From SZUA-36 sp963727635 (GTDB lineage Bacteria > Pseudomonadota > Gammaproteobacteria > Xanthomonadales > SZUA-36): a DNA stretch of 64,000 bases. The position numbers and the translations under genes were made by a program. The stretch spans positions 310,001 through 374,000 of the forward strand of contig CAVSHP010000015.1 in assembly GCA_963727635.1 (NCBI GenBank), given 5' to 3'. This document shows positions 1 to 10,470 of the stretch, one piece after another; the first letter of the stretch is position 1; each line of letters opens with the position of its first letter. Below the pieces are notes generated by a model. That model worked only from the letters and a program-made list of their open reading frames with translations. It was not told the DNA's origin and did no database searches.

Positions 1-923
1 AGTTTACAGCTGCAGCGCGGCGGCCGGACCCTCGGCGTCTGATCCAGGGACATGCGATGTCGTCCATGACGATGAATTTTGTCCGTGCGCTGGTTGACGG
101 CGGATTTGCAGATTTGCATCATCCAGAGTACTGGAACCTGAGCTGGGTAGAACACTCACCGCTAGCCGAAGAATTTCAGCGACTGGCGGACAGTCTCGGC
201 CGAGCCGTGAATTTCATGGAGACCATTTCCGGTCGTCGTGCCGGGGCGCTTAAAAGGGTCGATTTCTATACGTCCCACGAAGCGTTGCATCTGCATTACG
301 AACAAGCGCTGACCCGCCAGGTCCCACGCCAGGAAGGCTGGTTTGACCTGACTACGCATTTCCCCTGGATTGGCATGCGCACTGCCGATGTCGATGGTGC
401 ACACGTGGAGTATTTCAGGGGGATTCGTAACCCTGTCGGTATCAAGGTGGGGCCCAGTGCAACCACGCAACAACTTCGACGCTTATTGGAAATTCTCAAT
501 CCTGACGATGAGCCGGGCCGTATCGTTCTGATTCACCGGATGGGTGCGTCCCAGATCGAGGCCAAGTTGCCGCCGATGATCAAAGCTGCGCAGGACTCGG
601 GATCACCGGTGCTTTGGGTATGTGATCCCATGCATGGCAATACAGAAACGACCGCCTCTGGCATCAAAACCCGGCGCTTCCGCAATATCATGAGCGAAAC
701 GGAAACGGCCATCGAACTTCATCACCAGCACGGCTCACACCTCGGTGGTGTGCATCTTGAACTGACCGGTGAAGATGTCACCGAGTGTACCGGCGGGGCA
801 AGAAACCTGAGCGAAGTCGATCTGGAAAGGGCCTACAAATCAATTGTAGACCCGCGTCTGAATTACGAACAGGCCCTGGAACTGTCGATGCTGATCGTCA
901 GCAAGTTTGATAAGTTGAGTTAA
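1..923 (+). CDS. Class II DAHP synthase, C-terminal part (5' end outside window)
   Basis: Condenses phosphoenolpyruvate and erythrose-4-phosphate, the first step of the shikimate pathway, in the cytoplasm. The frame is open from base 3 to the stop at 921-923, and residues before the ATG at 57 (RRPDPRRLIQGHAMS) already match the class II family, so that ATG is internal and the gene begins upstream of the window. Visible family blocks include ADLHHPEYWNLSW, GIKVGPSAT, a metal/substrate block VCDPMHGNT, and HLGGVHLELTGEDVTECTGG. About 306 residues are present, against roughly 450 for the whole enzyme. Class II (plant/Xanthomonas type) replaces the E. coli AroFGH type in many gammaproteobacteria. 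Confidence 0.95.
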   Translation, partial: FTAAARRPDPRRLIQGHAMSSMTMNFVRALVDGGFADLHHPEYWNLSWVEHSPLAEEFQRLADSLGRAVNFMETISGRRAGALKRVDFYTSHEALHLHYEQALTRQVPRQEGWFDLTTHFPWIGMRTADVDGAHVEYFRGIRNPVGIKVGPSATTQQLRRLLEILNPDDEPGRIVLIHRMGASQIEAKLPPMIKAAQDSGSPVLWVCDPMHGNTETTASGIKTRRFRNIMSETETAIELHHQHGSHLGGVHLELTGEDVTECTGGARNLSEVDLERAYKSIVDPRLNYEQALELSMLIVSKFDKLS

Positions 924-925
924 GT

Positions 926-2794
926 TTGTCTTTGCTTTTCGCCAAGTCATTGATCCGTTTCCGCACGCCTGGGTATTACAGGCTGGTGTGTGTGTTCACC
1001 GCCATGTATCTGTTCTCGCAAGCGGTGCTGGCGGCGGGCGAGGTCCGTCATACGGTAAGTTTCCCGAAGGACAAGGAACAACTCCTGCTTGTGCGTTCCG
1101 AATTCCCCGTCAGTGCGTCGGTGACCGAGCTGACCATGCCAAACTGGACACCGGGTTCCTACCTGATCAGGGATTATGCGGCCAACGTCAATAGTATTTC
1201 TGCTGTATCTGCGGATGGCACGCCGTTGTCCCTGCAAAAAGTCAGCAAGGACCGCTGGCAGGTCGATACGGGTCAAACCAATACTTTGATCGTCAACTAC
1301 GAGGTGTTCACACCCGAAATCAATGTCAGCACCAGTTGGGCGAGCCGGGAGTTTTCACTGATCAATGGCGCATCGGTTTTCCTGTATACCGAGCAAACAA
1401 GGGGTTTGCCCCAATTGGTCGAAGTAGTAAGCGACCCGTCCAGGGGCCAGGTCTTTAGCGCCATGGAAAACACCGCGGATGGTGGTGTATTCCGCGCGGA
1501 AAATTACGATGAATTGGTAGACAATCCGGTCGCTGTAGCCCGGGCGCCCGTGTACCGATTTGCGCACGACAGCCAGGATTATGTGCTGCTGAACGTGGGT
1601 GAAAATGAATTCTGGGACGGTGCACAAGCGGCGCAAGATGTGGAAAAAATTGTTGCCGAAACGCAGTCGTTCTGGGGTGTCAATCCGCTCAAACGTACTT
1701 ATTGGTTTATGAATTTTGCCGTTGAAGGAAAGGGTGGTCTCGAACACGACCAGAGCACGGTGGTGATGACGGGCCGGCGTCAGATGCGTGACCGCAAGGA
1801 CTATGTAAAATGGTTGGGAACCATTGCGCATGAATTCTTCCATGTATGGAATGTCCGTCACATGCGTCCGCTCGAACTGGCACAATACGATTACCAGAAT
1901 GAACAATATACAAGCGAGTTATGGCTCGCTGAGGGCTTGACCAGTTATTACGATAATCTGCTCCTGTCCCGGGCTGGTTTGATCACACCTAAAGAGTACA
2001 TGGAGTTGCTCGCCAAGGACATACATCAACTGGAAACCACCCCGGGGCGATTGCTTCAGCCGGTCACTGAGGCTTCCATGGACGCATGGATTCGCCATTA
2101 CCAGCCCAACCCAAACACCCTCAACAGCACCATAAGTTATTACATAAAGGGCGCCGTTATCGGCTTCGTACTGGATACCTACCTCAGAAAAAACAGCAAG
2201 GGCCGGCATGATCTGGATGAGGTCATGCGGAAAATGTACAGCGTATATTCGAAATCGCCTTATGACAGTGAGGCATTTGAGAAAGTTGTTGCCGAGGTCG
2301 GCGGTGCTGAAGCCGGCCAGATGCTCCGAACCCTGACAACGACGACTTCCGATCCGGATGTCGATACCGCGCTCGACTGGTACGGGCTTGAGCTAAATCG
2401 TGGCGCGATCCTGATAACGGGTCAACCCGGAGATGAGCACTTGCGCAGCGATCTCGGCGTGCTCTGGGATAGTGAAAAACCGGGCATGGTCGTCAGTGCA
2501 GTGCTGGATGGCAGTGGCGGTTCTGTCGCCGGCCTGATGGCCGGAGATGAGATACTGGCCATTGGTGGTGAGAGGCTGACAAAAGCAAGACTGGACAGCC
2601 TGATGTCCAGTTTTGACCCCGGCGCAAAAACCGACTTGGTCATATCCAGACGCGACAGGATCATAAGCCTGGATATCACCCTGGATACCGCCATTCCAGA
2701 CCACTACGATATCGTTCTCAAGTCCGATTTCGAGCGACGGGATATCACGCGTCTGCAAAACCTGCTGGGTCAGGACCCGCGCAAACAACCCTGA
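926..2794 (+). CDS. M61-family glycyl aminopeptidase with PDZ domain, exported
   Basis: Probable periplasmic zinc aminopeptidase of family M61 (glycyl aminopeptidase type). The zinc motif HEFFH lies near residue 302 and the downstream glutamate helix reads WLAEGLTSYY. A C-terminal PDZ domain follows near residues 510-590 (GLMAGDEILAIGGERL). The N-terminus holds a hydrophobic segment ending FSQAVLAAG, a likely signal peptide. The start is uncertain: TTG at 926 is two bases after the preceding stop, while in-frame GTG and ATG codons at about 979-1005 would give a shorter, more typical signal. It probably shares a transcript with the DAHP synthase gene, but no functional link is evident. Confidence 0.88.
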   Translation: MSLLFAKSLIRFRTPGYYRLVCVFTAMYLFSQAVLAAGEVRHTVSFPKDKEQLLLVRSEFPVSASVTELTMPNWTPGSYLIRDYAANVNSISAVSADGTPLSLQKVSKDRWQVDTGQTNTLIVNYEVFTPEINVSTSWASREFSLINGASVFLYTEQTRGLPQLVEVVSDPSRGQVFSAMENTADGGVFRAENYDELVDNPVAVARAPVYRFAHDSQDYVLLNVGENEFWDGAQAAQDVEKIVAETQSFWGVNPLKRTYWFMNFAVEGKGGLEHDQSTVVMTGRRQMRDRKDYVKWLGTIAHEFFHVWNVRHMRPLELAQYDYQNEQYTSELWLAEGLTSYYDNLLLSRAGLITPKEYMELLAKDIHQLETTPGRLLQPVTEASMDAWIRHYQPNPNTLNSTISYYIKGAVIGFVLDTYLRKNSKGRHDLDEVMRKMYSVYSKSPYDSEAFEKVVAEVGGAEAGQMLRTLTTTTSDPDVDTALDWYGLELNRGAILITGQPGDEHLRSDLGVLWDSEKPGMVVSAVLDGSGGSVAGLMAGDEILAIGGERLTKARLDSLMSSFDPGAKTDLVISRRDRIISLDITLDTAIPDHYDIVLKSDFERRDITRLQNLLGQDPRKQP

Positions 2795-2818
2795 GCATCC
2801 GGGAATTGGCCGGCTTTT

Positions 2819-4660
2819 TCAGGCTTCCTGCTTTTTGACCGCGCGACCGGCCGCCTTGCGTTCGTGTTCTTTCAGATACAATTTGCGGATGCGGATGGAC
2901 TCGGGTGTAACTTCGACCAGTTCGTCGTCCTGGATAAACTCCAGTGACTGTTCCAGCGACAGGATGTTGGGAGCAGCCAGCAATACGTTGTCATCCTTGA
3001 TGACGGTGCGGATGTTGGTTAGCTGCTTCCCTTTGATCGGATTGACCGTGAGGTCATTACCCCTGTTATGTACCCCGATAATCTGTCCTTCATAAACGTC
3101 AACACCGTCTTCAATGATCATGCGGCCACGGTCCTGGAGGTTAAACAGTGCGTACGCCACGGCTTTGCCGGTACTGTTGGATATCAGGACACCGTTATTG
3201 CGGTTTGAAATCGGTGCAGGGTTGTAGGGGCCATAGTTCTCAAAGGTGTGAAACAATAATCCTGTGCCGGCGGTTACGGTACGAAACTCTGACTGGAACC
3301 CGATCAGACCGCGTGCCGGAATCATGTAATCCATGCGAATGCGACCTCTGCCATCGGGTTGCATGTCCTGAAGCACGCCGCGTCGTTGACCGAGGCGTTC
3401 CATTACCGCGCCCTGGTAATTGGCTTCGAGGTCGACGACCAGTGATTCAAAAGGTTCCTGTGTCTCGCCGTTGACCGTGCGAAGGATCACTTCCGGCCTC
3501 GAAATGGCCATTTCATAGCCTTCACGACGCATGGTTTCGATCAGGATGGACAAGTGCAATTCACCCCGTCCGGACACGCGGAATCTTTCTGCATCAGCAG
3601 TTTCTTCAATACGTAAAGCCACGTTGTGACTGGCTTCGCGCAGAAGCCGTTCACGCAGTTGCCTGCTGGTCAGGTACTTGCCCTCACGACCTGAAAAAGG
3701 AGAATTATTGACCCGGAATGTCATGCTGATGGTGGGTTCGTCCACGGTCAACGGCGGTAGTGCTTCGACCGTGTCCCGGTCACACAAAGTGTCTGATATA
3801 CGGAGGTTTTCTACCCCGGTGACAGCGATAATGTCACCGGCATTGGCCTGCTCGATTTCCACGCGTTTGAGACCGCGAAATCCCAGAACCTGCAAGATAC
3901 GCGCATTACGTTGCTCACCGTAGCGGTCAATGGCGGTGATGCGCTGGTTCGGTTTGACGCTGCCACGTTGTACCCTGCCGATGCCAATGACACCGACGTA
4001 GGAGTTGTAATCAAGCGTGCTCACACGCATCTGGAAAGGGCCTTCCAAATTAACTTCCGGCGGCTTGACTTCTTTCAGTATGGTTTCAAACAACGGTGTC
4101 ATGTCACCGCTGCGGACGTTGTCTTCAAGACCGGCATATCCCTGTAGCGCCGAGGCGTAGACCACTGGAAAGTCCAACTGCTCTTCACTTGCACCCAACT
4201 TGTCAAACAGCTCAAAGGTCTGGTCCAGCACCCAGTGGGGGCGGGCGCCATCGCGGTCAACCTTGTTGATGACAACAATTGGGCGGAAACCCATTTCGAA
4301 TGCCTTCTGGGTGACAAACCGGGTTTGCGGCATCGGTCCATCGACCGCATCCACCAGTAATAACACGGAATCCACCATGCTCAGGATGCGCTCCACTTCC
4401 CCGCCAAAATCCGCGTGGCCCGGTGTGTCGACGATGTTGATACGGTATTGTTCCCCGTCCTTGGTCCAGGTAATCGCGGTATTTTTTGACAGGATGGTGA
4501 TTCCGCGTTCCTTTTCCAGTTCATTGGAATCCATGGCTCGGTTCAGTATGGCAGAGTGCTCACCCATCGTACCGGATTGCTGCAACAGCTGGTCAACGAG
4601 GGTGGTTTTACCATGATCGACGTGGGCGATAATGGCGATATTTCTGATTTTATTTATCAC
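2819..4660 (-). CDS. typA: GTP-binding protein TypA/BipA
   Basis: Ribosome-associated translational GTPase of the EF-G superfamily, involved in ribosome assembly and stress or cold growth. The G1 loop AHVDHGKTT is at about residues 12-20, followed by ERGITIL (G2), DTPGHADFG (G3) and NKVD (G4); EF-Tu-like domain 2 and EF-G-like domains follow. The chosen start is the GTG at 4660, giving 613 residues in line with the family and the canonical beginning x-I-N-K-I-R-N-I-A-I-I-A. It has GGAAA upstream. An upstream in-frame start at 4717 would add 19 non-conserved residues. It is convergent with the M61 peptidase gene. Confidence 0.96.
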   Translation of the reverse strand: MINKIRNIAIIAHVDHGKTTLVDQLLQQSGTMGEHSAILNRAMDSNELEKERGITILSKNTAITWTKDGEQYRINIVDTPGHADFGGEVERILSMVDSVLLLVDAVDGPMPQTRFVTQKAFEMGFRPIVVINKVDRDGARPHWVLDQTFELFDKLGASEEQLDFPVVYASALQGYAGLEDNVRSGDMTPLFETILKEVKPPEVNLEGPFQMRVSTLDYNSYVGVIGIGRVQRGSVKPNQRITAIDRYGEQRNARILQVLGFRGLKRVEIEQANAGDIIAVTGVENLRISDTLCDRDTVEALPPLTVDEPTISMTFRVNNSPFSGREGKYLTSRQLRERLLREASHNVALRIEETADAERFRVSGRGELHLSILIETMRREGYEMAISRPEVILRTVNGETQEPFESLVVDLEANYQGAVMERLGQRRGVLQDMQPDGRGRIRMDYMIPARGLIGFQSEFRTVTAGTGLLFHTFENYGPYNPAPISNRNNGVLISNSTGKAVAYALFNLQDRGRMIIEDGVDVYEGQIIGVHNRGNDLTVNPIKGKQLTNIRTVIKDDNVLLAAPNILSLEQSLEFIQDDELVEVTPESIRIRKLYLKEHERKAAGRAVKKQEA

Positions 4661-5200
4661 GGATGTTTCCAGTAAGCCAAGCGCGCGGAAGTTACACGCT
4701 TTGGCCGCGTTAAGCAATGTTTTTACAAAAAAAACAGCAAGATAAATGAATTTTACTACACTTTTGGATTGTCATTTCAAGACGTCTTGCACGGATGATG
4801 GGGAAGGACTGGTCGTATCGTGTGCAATCCGGAAGCCAAGTTGCCCCAATAGCGTTGTTGGCGCTGAAAATCCGGTCTGGATGATGCGGGATTCAAATTC
4901 CCTTCTGACCCCGTAAGCTGACCTGAGACTGTCGATTTGCACGTGATGATAATCGTCAGAAAGACGTGCCGTTGTCCTCAGGGTGGTATCGTCCCTGCCG
5001 ACCGGTCAGCTTGCCCAAGTCGCCTGTTCCAGGACCTTGCCGGTCGTTGCCTATGGTTCGATGTCCGGGCCTGCATTGCAGGCGACCTGAGAGACTGTAC
5101 TCCCGTTCCGGGGAGGGACCGAAACCACGCGACTGATACTTGCTTTCACGGGTTCCCATGGCTATTCTTCCTACCCCAAAACAATCCAGGTGCAAAGGCC
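4661..5200. other. Intergenic region between divergent typA and acyltransferase genes
   Basis: About 540 bases without a supportable gene. The acyltransferase frame stays open leftward to 4937, but its translation there is unlike any domain and rich in Cys and Arg, so it is probably not coding. The region must hold the typA promoter on the minus strand. A perfect 12-bp palindrome, CAAGACGTCTTG, sits at 4778-4789, about 120 bases upstream of the typA start. No RNA gene or terminator was recognised. Confidence 0.5.
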
Positions 5201-6187
5201 GTGCTTTCCAGCGATCAAAAAATCCTATTTGTTTTCCCAGGTCAGGGCTCACAGTATAAAGGTATGGGTGGCGACCTGTATAAGGAATACGAGACCGTCA
5301 GGAAAGTCTACAGACAGGCAAGCGAGGTCCTTGGTTACGATGTCGCCGAACTCTCTTTTGACGACCCGCAGGATCAACTGAACCTGACCCGTTTCACCCA
5401 ACCTGCGCTACTGACCCATTCCATCGCCTGCCTGGAGGTATTCCGCGATTTGACCGGTGGCAATATCAAGCCGTCAATGGCCGCCGGACACAGTCTCGGG
5501 GAATACTCGGCACTGGTTGCCGCCGGGGTGCTCAGTTTTGCAAGTGCACTCAAGCTGGTACAGCAGCGTGGTGAATTGATGGGTACATATGGTGAGGGTG
5601 AGATGAGCGCCTTTCCGCTGGACATCGATACCATTCGGCCGATCGCAGAGCGATACCACTGTGCGATCGCCGGTTGTAACCTGCCCGACCAGACCGTCAT
5701 CGGCGGCCGCGAAGAAGACCTGGCCCTGGTCGAACAACAGGTCCTGGAACAGTTTGAACGCAAGACTCCGGTGCGCCTGAAGACCGAAGGCGCCTTCCAC
5801 ACCTATTACATGGTCGAGGCTGCGCGGCACTACCGCTCCGTGCTGGAAACAGCCCACTTCGATCCGTCGGATATACCGGTACTGTCCAATTTCACCGGTG
5901 CCTTCCATGAAGCGGATCCGCTGGGTGCCCGGTCACGCCTGTTCTTCCAGCTGTTTCACCCGGTTTTGTGGTTTTCCAACCTGAAAACAGCATTTGCCGA
6001 TGGTATCGAGGTGATAATTGAATTTGGCGGCGGAATCGGGTTTGGTACAGAACCCGAGGGAAAACGTCCAAATCTTGCCGGTATCGTCAAGAAAACCCAG
6101 CGGGCTACCGGTCACTCCGCGCATTACATGGCGGTTATCAATCACCAGACACTGCGGGACACCGTCGCCTTCGTAGCGACAGAGTGA
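5201..6187 (+). CDS. Acyltransferase of the ACP S-malonyltransferase family
   Basis: Malonyl-CoA:ACP transacylase fold, closer in layout to polyketide-synthase AT domains than to housekeeping FabD. Seen: oxyanion block FPGQGSQYKGMG near the N-terminus, nucleophile elbow GHSLGEYSALVAAG, and the histidine motif GAFHTYYM. The last resembles the malonyl-type AFH rather than the methylmalonyl-type ASH signature. The start is set at GTG 5201 with AAAGG just upstream; 328 residues is normal for a free-standing AT. No ACP, KS or fab genes are adjacent. It lies 46 bases before an ABM-fold gene and upstream of the methylmalonyl-CoA operon, so the acyl substrate and acceptor are unknown. Confidence 0.82.
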   Translation: MLSSDQKILFVFPGQGSQYKGMGGDLYKEYETVRKVYRQASEVLGYDVAELSFDDPQDQLNLTRFTQPALLTHSIACLEVFRDLTGGNIKPSMAAGHSLGEYSALVAAGVLSFASALKLVQQRGELMGTYGEGEMSAFPLDIDTIRPIAERYHCAIAGCNLPDQTVIGGREEDLALVEQQVLEQFERKTPVRLKTEGAFHTYYMVEAARHYRSVLETAHFDPSDIPVLSNFTGAFHEADPLGARSRLFFQLFHPVLWFSNLKTAFADGIEVIIEFGGGIGFGTEPEGKRPNLAGIVKKTQRATGHSAHYMAVINHQTLRDTVAFVATE

Positions 6188-6233
6188 CACTGCACTTACA
6201 TCCCTCGATGAAACGATAAACGGCAAGGTCCAG

Positions 6234-6542
6234 ATGATCATAAGAATCGTAAAGATGGAATTTGAAGAACATCTGATAAAGGAGTTTCTGCAAATATTTG
6301 CGGCAAGCAGGGAAAAGATAAAGTCATTCCCGGGCTGTACACATCTGCAGTTGTTGCAGGCAGAAGCGGACCGCTGTGTCTTTTTCACGTATTCGCATTG
6401 GGATGGAGAGGATGCGTTGGATATCTACAGAAACTCGGATCTGTTTCGGACAGTGTGGCGCAATACCAGGAAATTGTTTCGTAAGGCACCCAAAGCCTGG
6501 AGCCTGACCGACCAGACGGAAGTTCTCGTCCGCAGCCTGTAA
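6234..6542 (+). CDS. Antibiotic biosynthesis monooxygenase (ABM) fold protein
   Basis: Small 102-residue protein of the dimeric alpha/beta-barrel ABM superfamily. It begins with a beta strand (MIIRIVKMEF), followed by EEHLIKEFLQIF, FPGCTHLQLLQ and CVFFTYSHWDGEDALDIYRNS, the usual order of strands and helices in this fold. AAGG lies six bases before the ATG. Members include heme-degrading IsdG types, quinol monooxygenases such as YgiN, and many proteins of unknown role; nothing here fixes the substrate. It is probably cotranscribed with the acyltransferase 46 bases upstream. A 152-base gap then separates it from the mutase gene. Confidence 0.75.
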   Translation: MIIRIVKMEFEEHLIKEFLQIFAASREKIKSFPGCTHLQLLQAEADRCVFFTYSHWDGEDALDIYRNSDLFRTVWRNTRKLFRKAPKAWSLTDQTEVLVRSL

Positions 6543-6694
6543 AAAAGTATTTTTTATTCCTCATACTTTAGCTTAATTGCGTTCCGGACTTTCCAAGGTG
6601 ACAATACACTGTGGCATGTCCGGTTTTTAAGTAAGCCAGACAGGATTGGATACGCTTAAATATATCTCCGCGCGGCAATTGGGTAGCTGAACAA

Positions 6695-8845
<2,151 letters not shown>

Positions 8846-8906
8846 TAACGTGTCGGATTAATTGAACAAATGTTGTGAAAACTCGCGTCGTAACAGGGAT
8901 GTTGAT

Positions 8907-10439
8907 ATGAATCAGATAATTGAACAACTGGAAGAGAAACGCAGAGCTTCGCTGTTGGGGGGTGGGCAGCGCCGGATCGATGTTCAGCATAGCCGCGGTA
9001 AGCTCACTGCCCGCGAACGTATCGATTTGCTTCTGGATGAAGGCAGTTTCGAAGAGTGGGACGCGTTTGTCGAGCACCGTTGTACCGATTTTGGAATGTC
9101 CGACCAAAAAATCCCCGGTGACGGTGTCGTGACTGGTTACGGTACCGTCAATGGCCGGGTGGTGTTTGTCTTCAGCCAGGATTTTACCGTATTCGGTGGG
9201 TCGCTTTCAGAGGCGCATGCCGAGAAAATCTGCAAGGTCATGAAACAGGCCATGAAAGTGGGTGCACCCATCATTGGCCTCAACGACTCGGGTGGTGCCC
9301 GCATTCAGGAGGGCGTGGCTTCCCTGGGCGGATACGCCGATGTCTTTCAACTCAACGTACTGGCTTCCGGTGTAGTGCCACAAATTTCCGTCATCATGGG
9401 CCCGTGTGCCGGCGGTGCGGTCTACTCCCCGGCCATGACCGATTTTATTTTCATGGTGAAGGACAGTTCATATATGTTCGTGACCGGCCCCGATGTTGTC
9501 AAAACCGTGACCCATGAAGAGGTCACGGCGGAACAACTCGGTGGCGCCTTGACCCATTCCACGGTTTCCGGTGTCTGCGACCGCGCTTACGAAAATGACG
9601 TGGAAACCCTGTTGATGGTGCGCCGTTTCATCAATTATCTGCCGGCCAACAATCGTGAGAAACCACCGTTCCGGCCCACCCCGGACCGGGCCCACCGTCT
9701 GGAGATGTCACTCGACACCCTGGTGCCTGACAACCCCAACACGCCTTATGACATGAAGGAGTTGATCTACAAGGTGGTGGATGACAACGAGTTCTGGGAA
9801 TTGCAGCCAGATCATGCGCAAAACATCATCATCGGTTTTGCGCGCATGGATGGATACTCGGTGGGTATCGTCGCCAATCAGCCCAAGGTGCTGGCCGGAT
9901 GCCTGGATATCAAGTCATCCATCAAGGCCGGACGTTTCGTACGCTTTTGCGATGCATTCAATATTCCCATTCTTACCTTCGTCGACGTGCCGGGTTTTAT
10001 GCCCGGAACCGCACAGGAGTATGGCGGCATCATCAAGCACGGGGCCAAGCTTTTGTTTGCCTACGCCGAAGCAACGGTTCCCAAGGTCACCGTGATTACC
10101 CGCAAGGCTTACGGCGGCGCCTATGACGTTATGAGTTCCAAGCATTTACGCGGTGATGTGAACCTGGCCTGGCCCAGTGCGGAAATTGCCGTCATGGGTC
10201 CCAAGGGCGCTGTTGAAATTATCTTCAGGAGCGACATCGGTGATGAGCAGAAGATCGCCGAACGCACCGAGCAGTACCGGTTGAAATTCGCCAATCCATT
10301 CATTGCTGGAAGCCGCGGTTATGTCGATGACGTCATCGCGCCCCATGCAACCCGCAAACGCGTCTGTCGTTCACTCGCCATGTTGAGGGAAAAACAACTC
10401 GATAACCCCTGGCGTAAGCACGACAACATACCGCTTTGA
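8907..10439 (+). CDS. pccB: Propionyl-CoA carboxylase beta chain (carboxyltransferase)
   Basis: Transfers carboxyl from carboxybiotin to propionyl-CoA, making (S)-methylmalonyl-CoA. It is a crotonase-type carboxyltransferase with typical blocks GKLTARERIDLLLDEGSFEEW, GGARIQEGVASLGGYADVF, an oxyanion MGPCAGGAVYSPAMTDF, and VPGFMPGTAQEYGG. The start is placed at ATG 8907 with AGGG nine bases upstream, giving 510 residues, the usual length. A TTG at 8862 would add 15 residues without similarity. The neighbour downstream is the biotin-bearing alpha chain, so the pair forms a complete PCC. A methylcrotonyl-CoA role is less likely given the mutase context. Confidence 0.95.
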   Translation: MNQIIEQLEEKRRASLLGGGQRRIDVQHSRGKLTARERIDLLLDEGSFEEWDAFVEHRCTDFGMSDQKIPGDGVVTGYGTVNGRVVFVFSQDFTVFGGSLSEAHAEKICKVMKQAMKVGAPIIGLNDSGGARIQEGVASLGGYADVFQLNVLASGVVPQISVIMGPCAGGAVYSPAMTDFIFMVKDSSYMFVTGPDVVKTVTHEEVTAEQLGGALTHSTVSGVCDRAYENDVETLLMVRRFINYLPANNREKPPFRPTPDRAHRLEMSLDTLVPDNPNTPYDMKELIYKVVDDNEFWELQPDHAQNIIIGFARMDGYSVGIVANQPKVLAGCLDIKSSIKAGRFVRFCDAFNIPILTFVDVPGFMPGTAQEYGGIIKHGAKLLFAYAEATVPKVTVITRKAYGGAYDVMSSKHLRGDVNLAWPSAEIAVMGPKGAVEIIFRSDIGDEQKIAERTEQYRLKFANPFIAGSRGYVDDVIAPHATRKRVCRSLAMLREKQLDNPWRKHDNIPL

Positions 10440-10470
10440 GCCGATGAAAAAAACACTGGAGGATTTGCAC

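Noticed and set aside
4885..4915. tRNA-like T-arm (GGGATTCAAATTCCC) in the typA/acyltransferase gap
   Set aside because: Only a four-pair stem forms and no acceptor, D or anticodon arm could be drawn around it.
4937..5200. N-terminal extension of the acyltransferase
   Set aside because: Residues before GTG 5201 have no domain similarity and biased composition, while GTG 5201 has a ribosome-binding site and gives the normal length.
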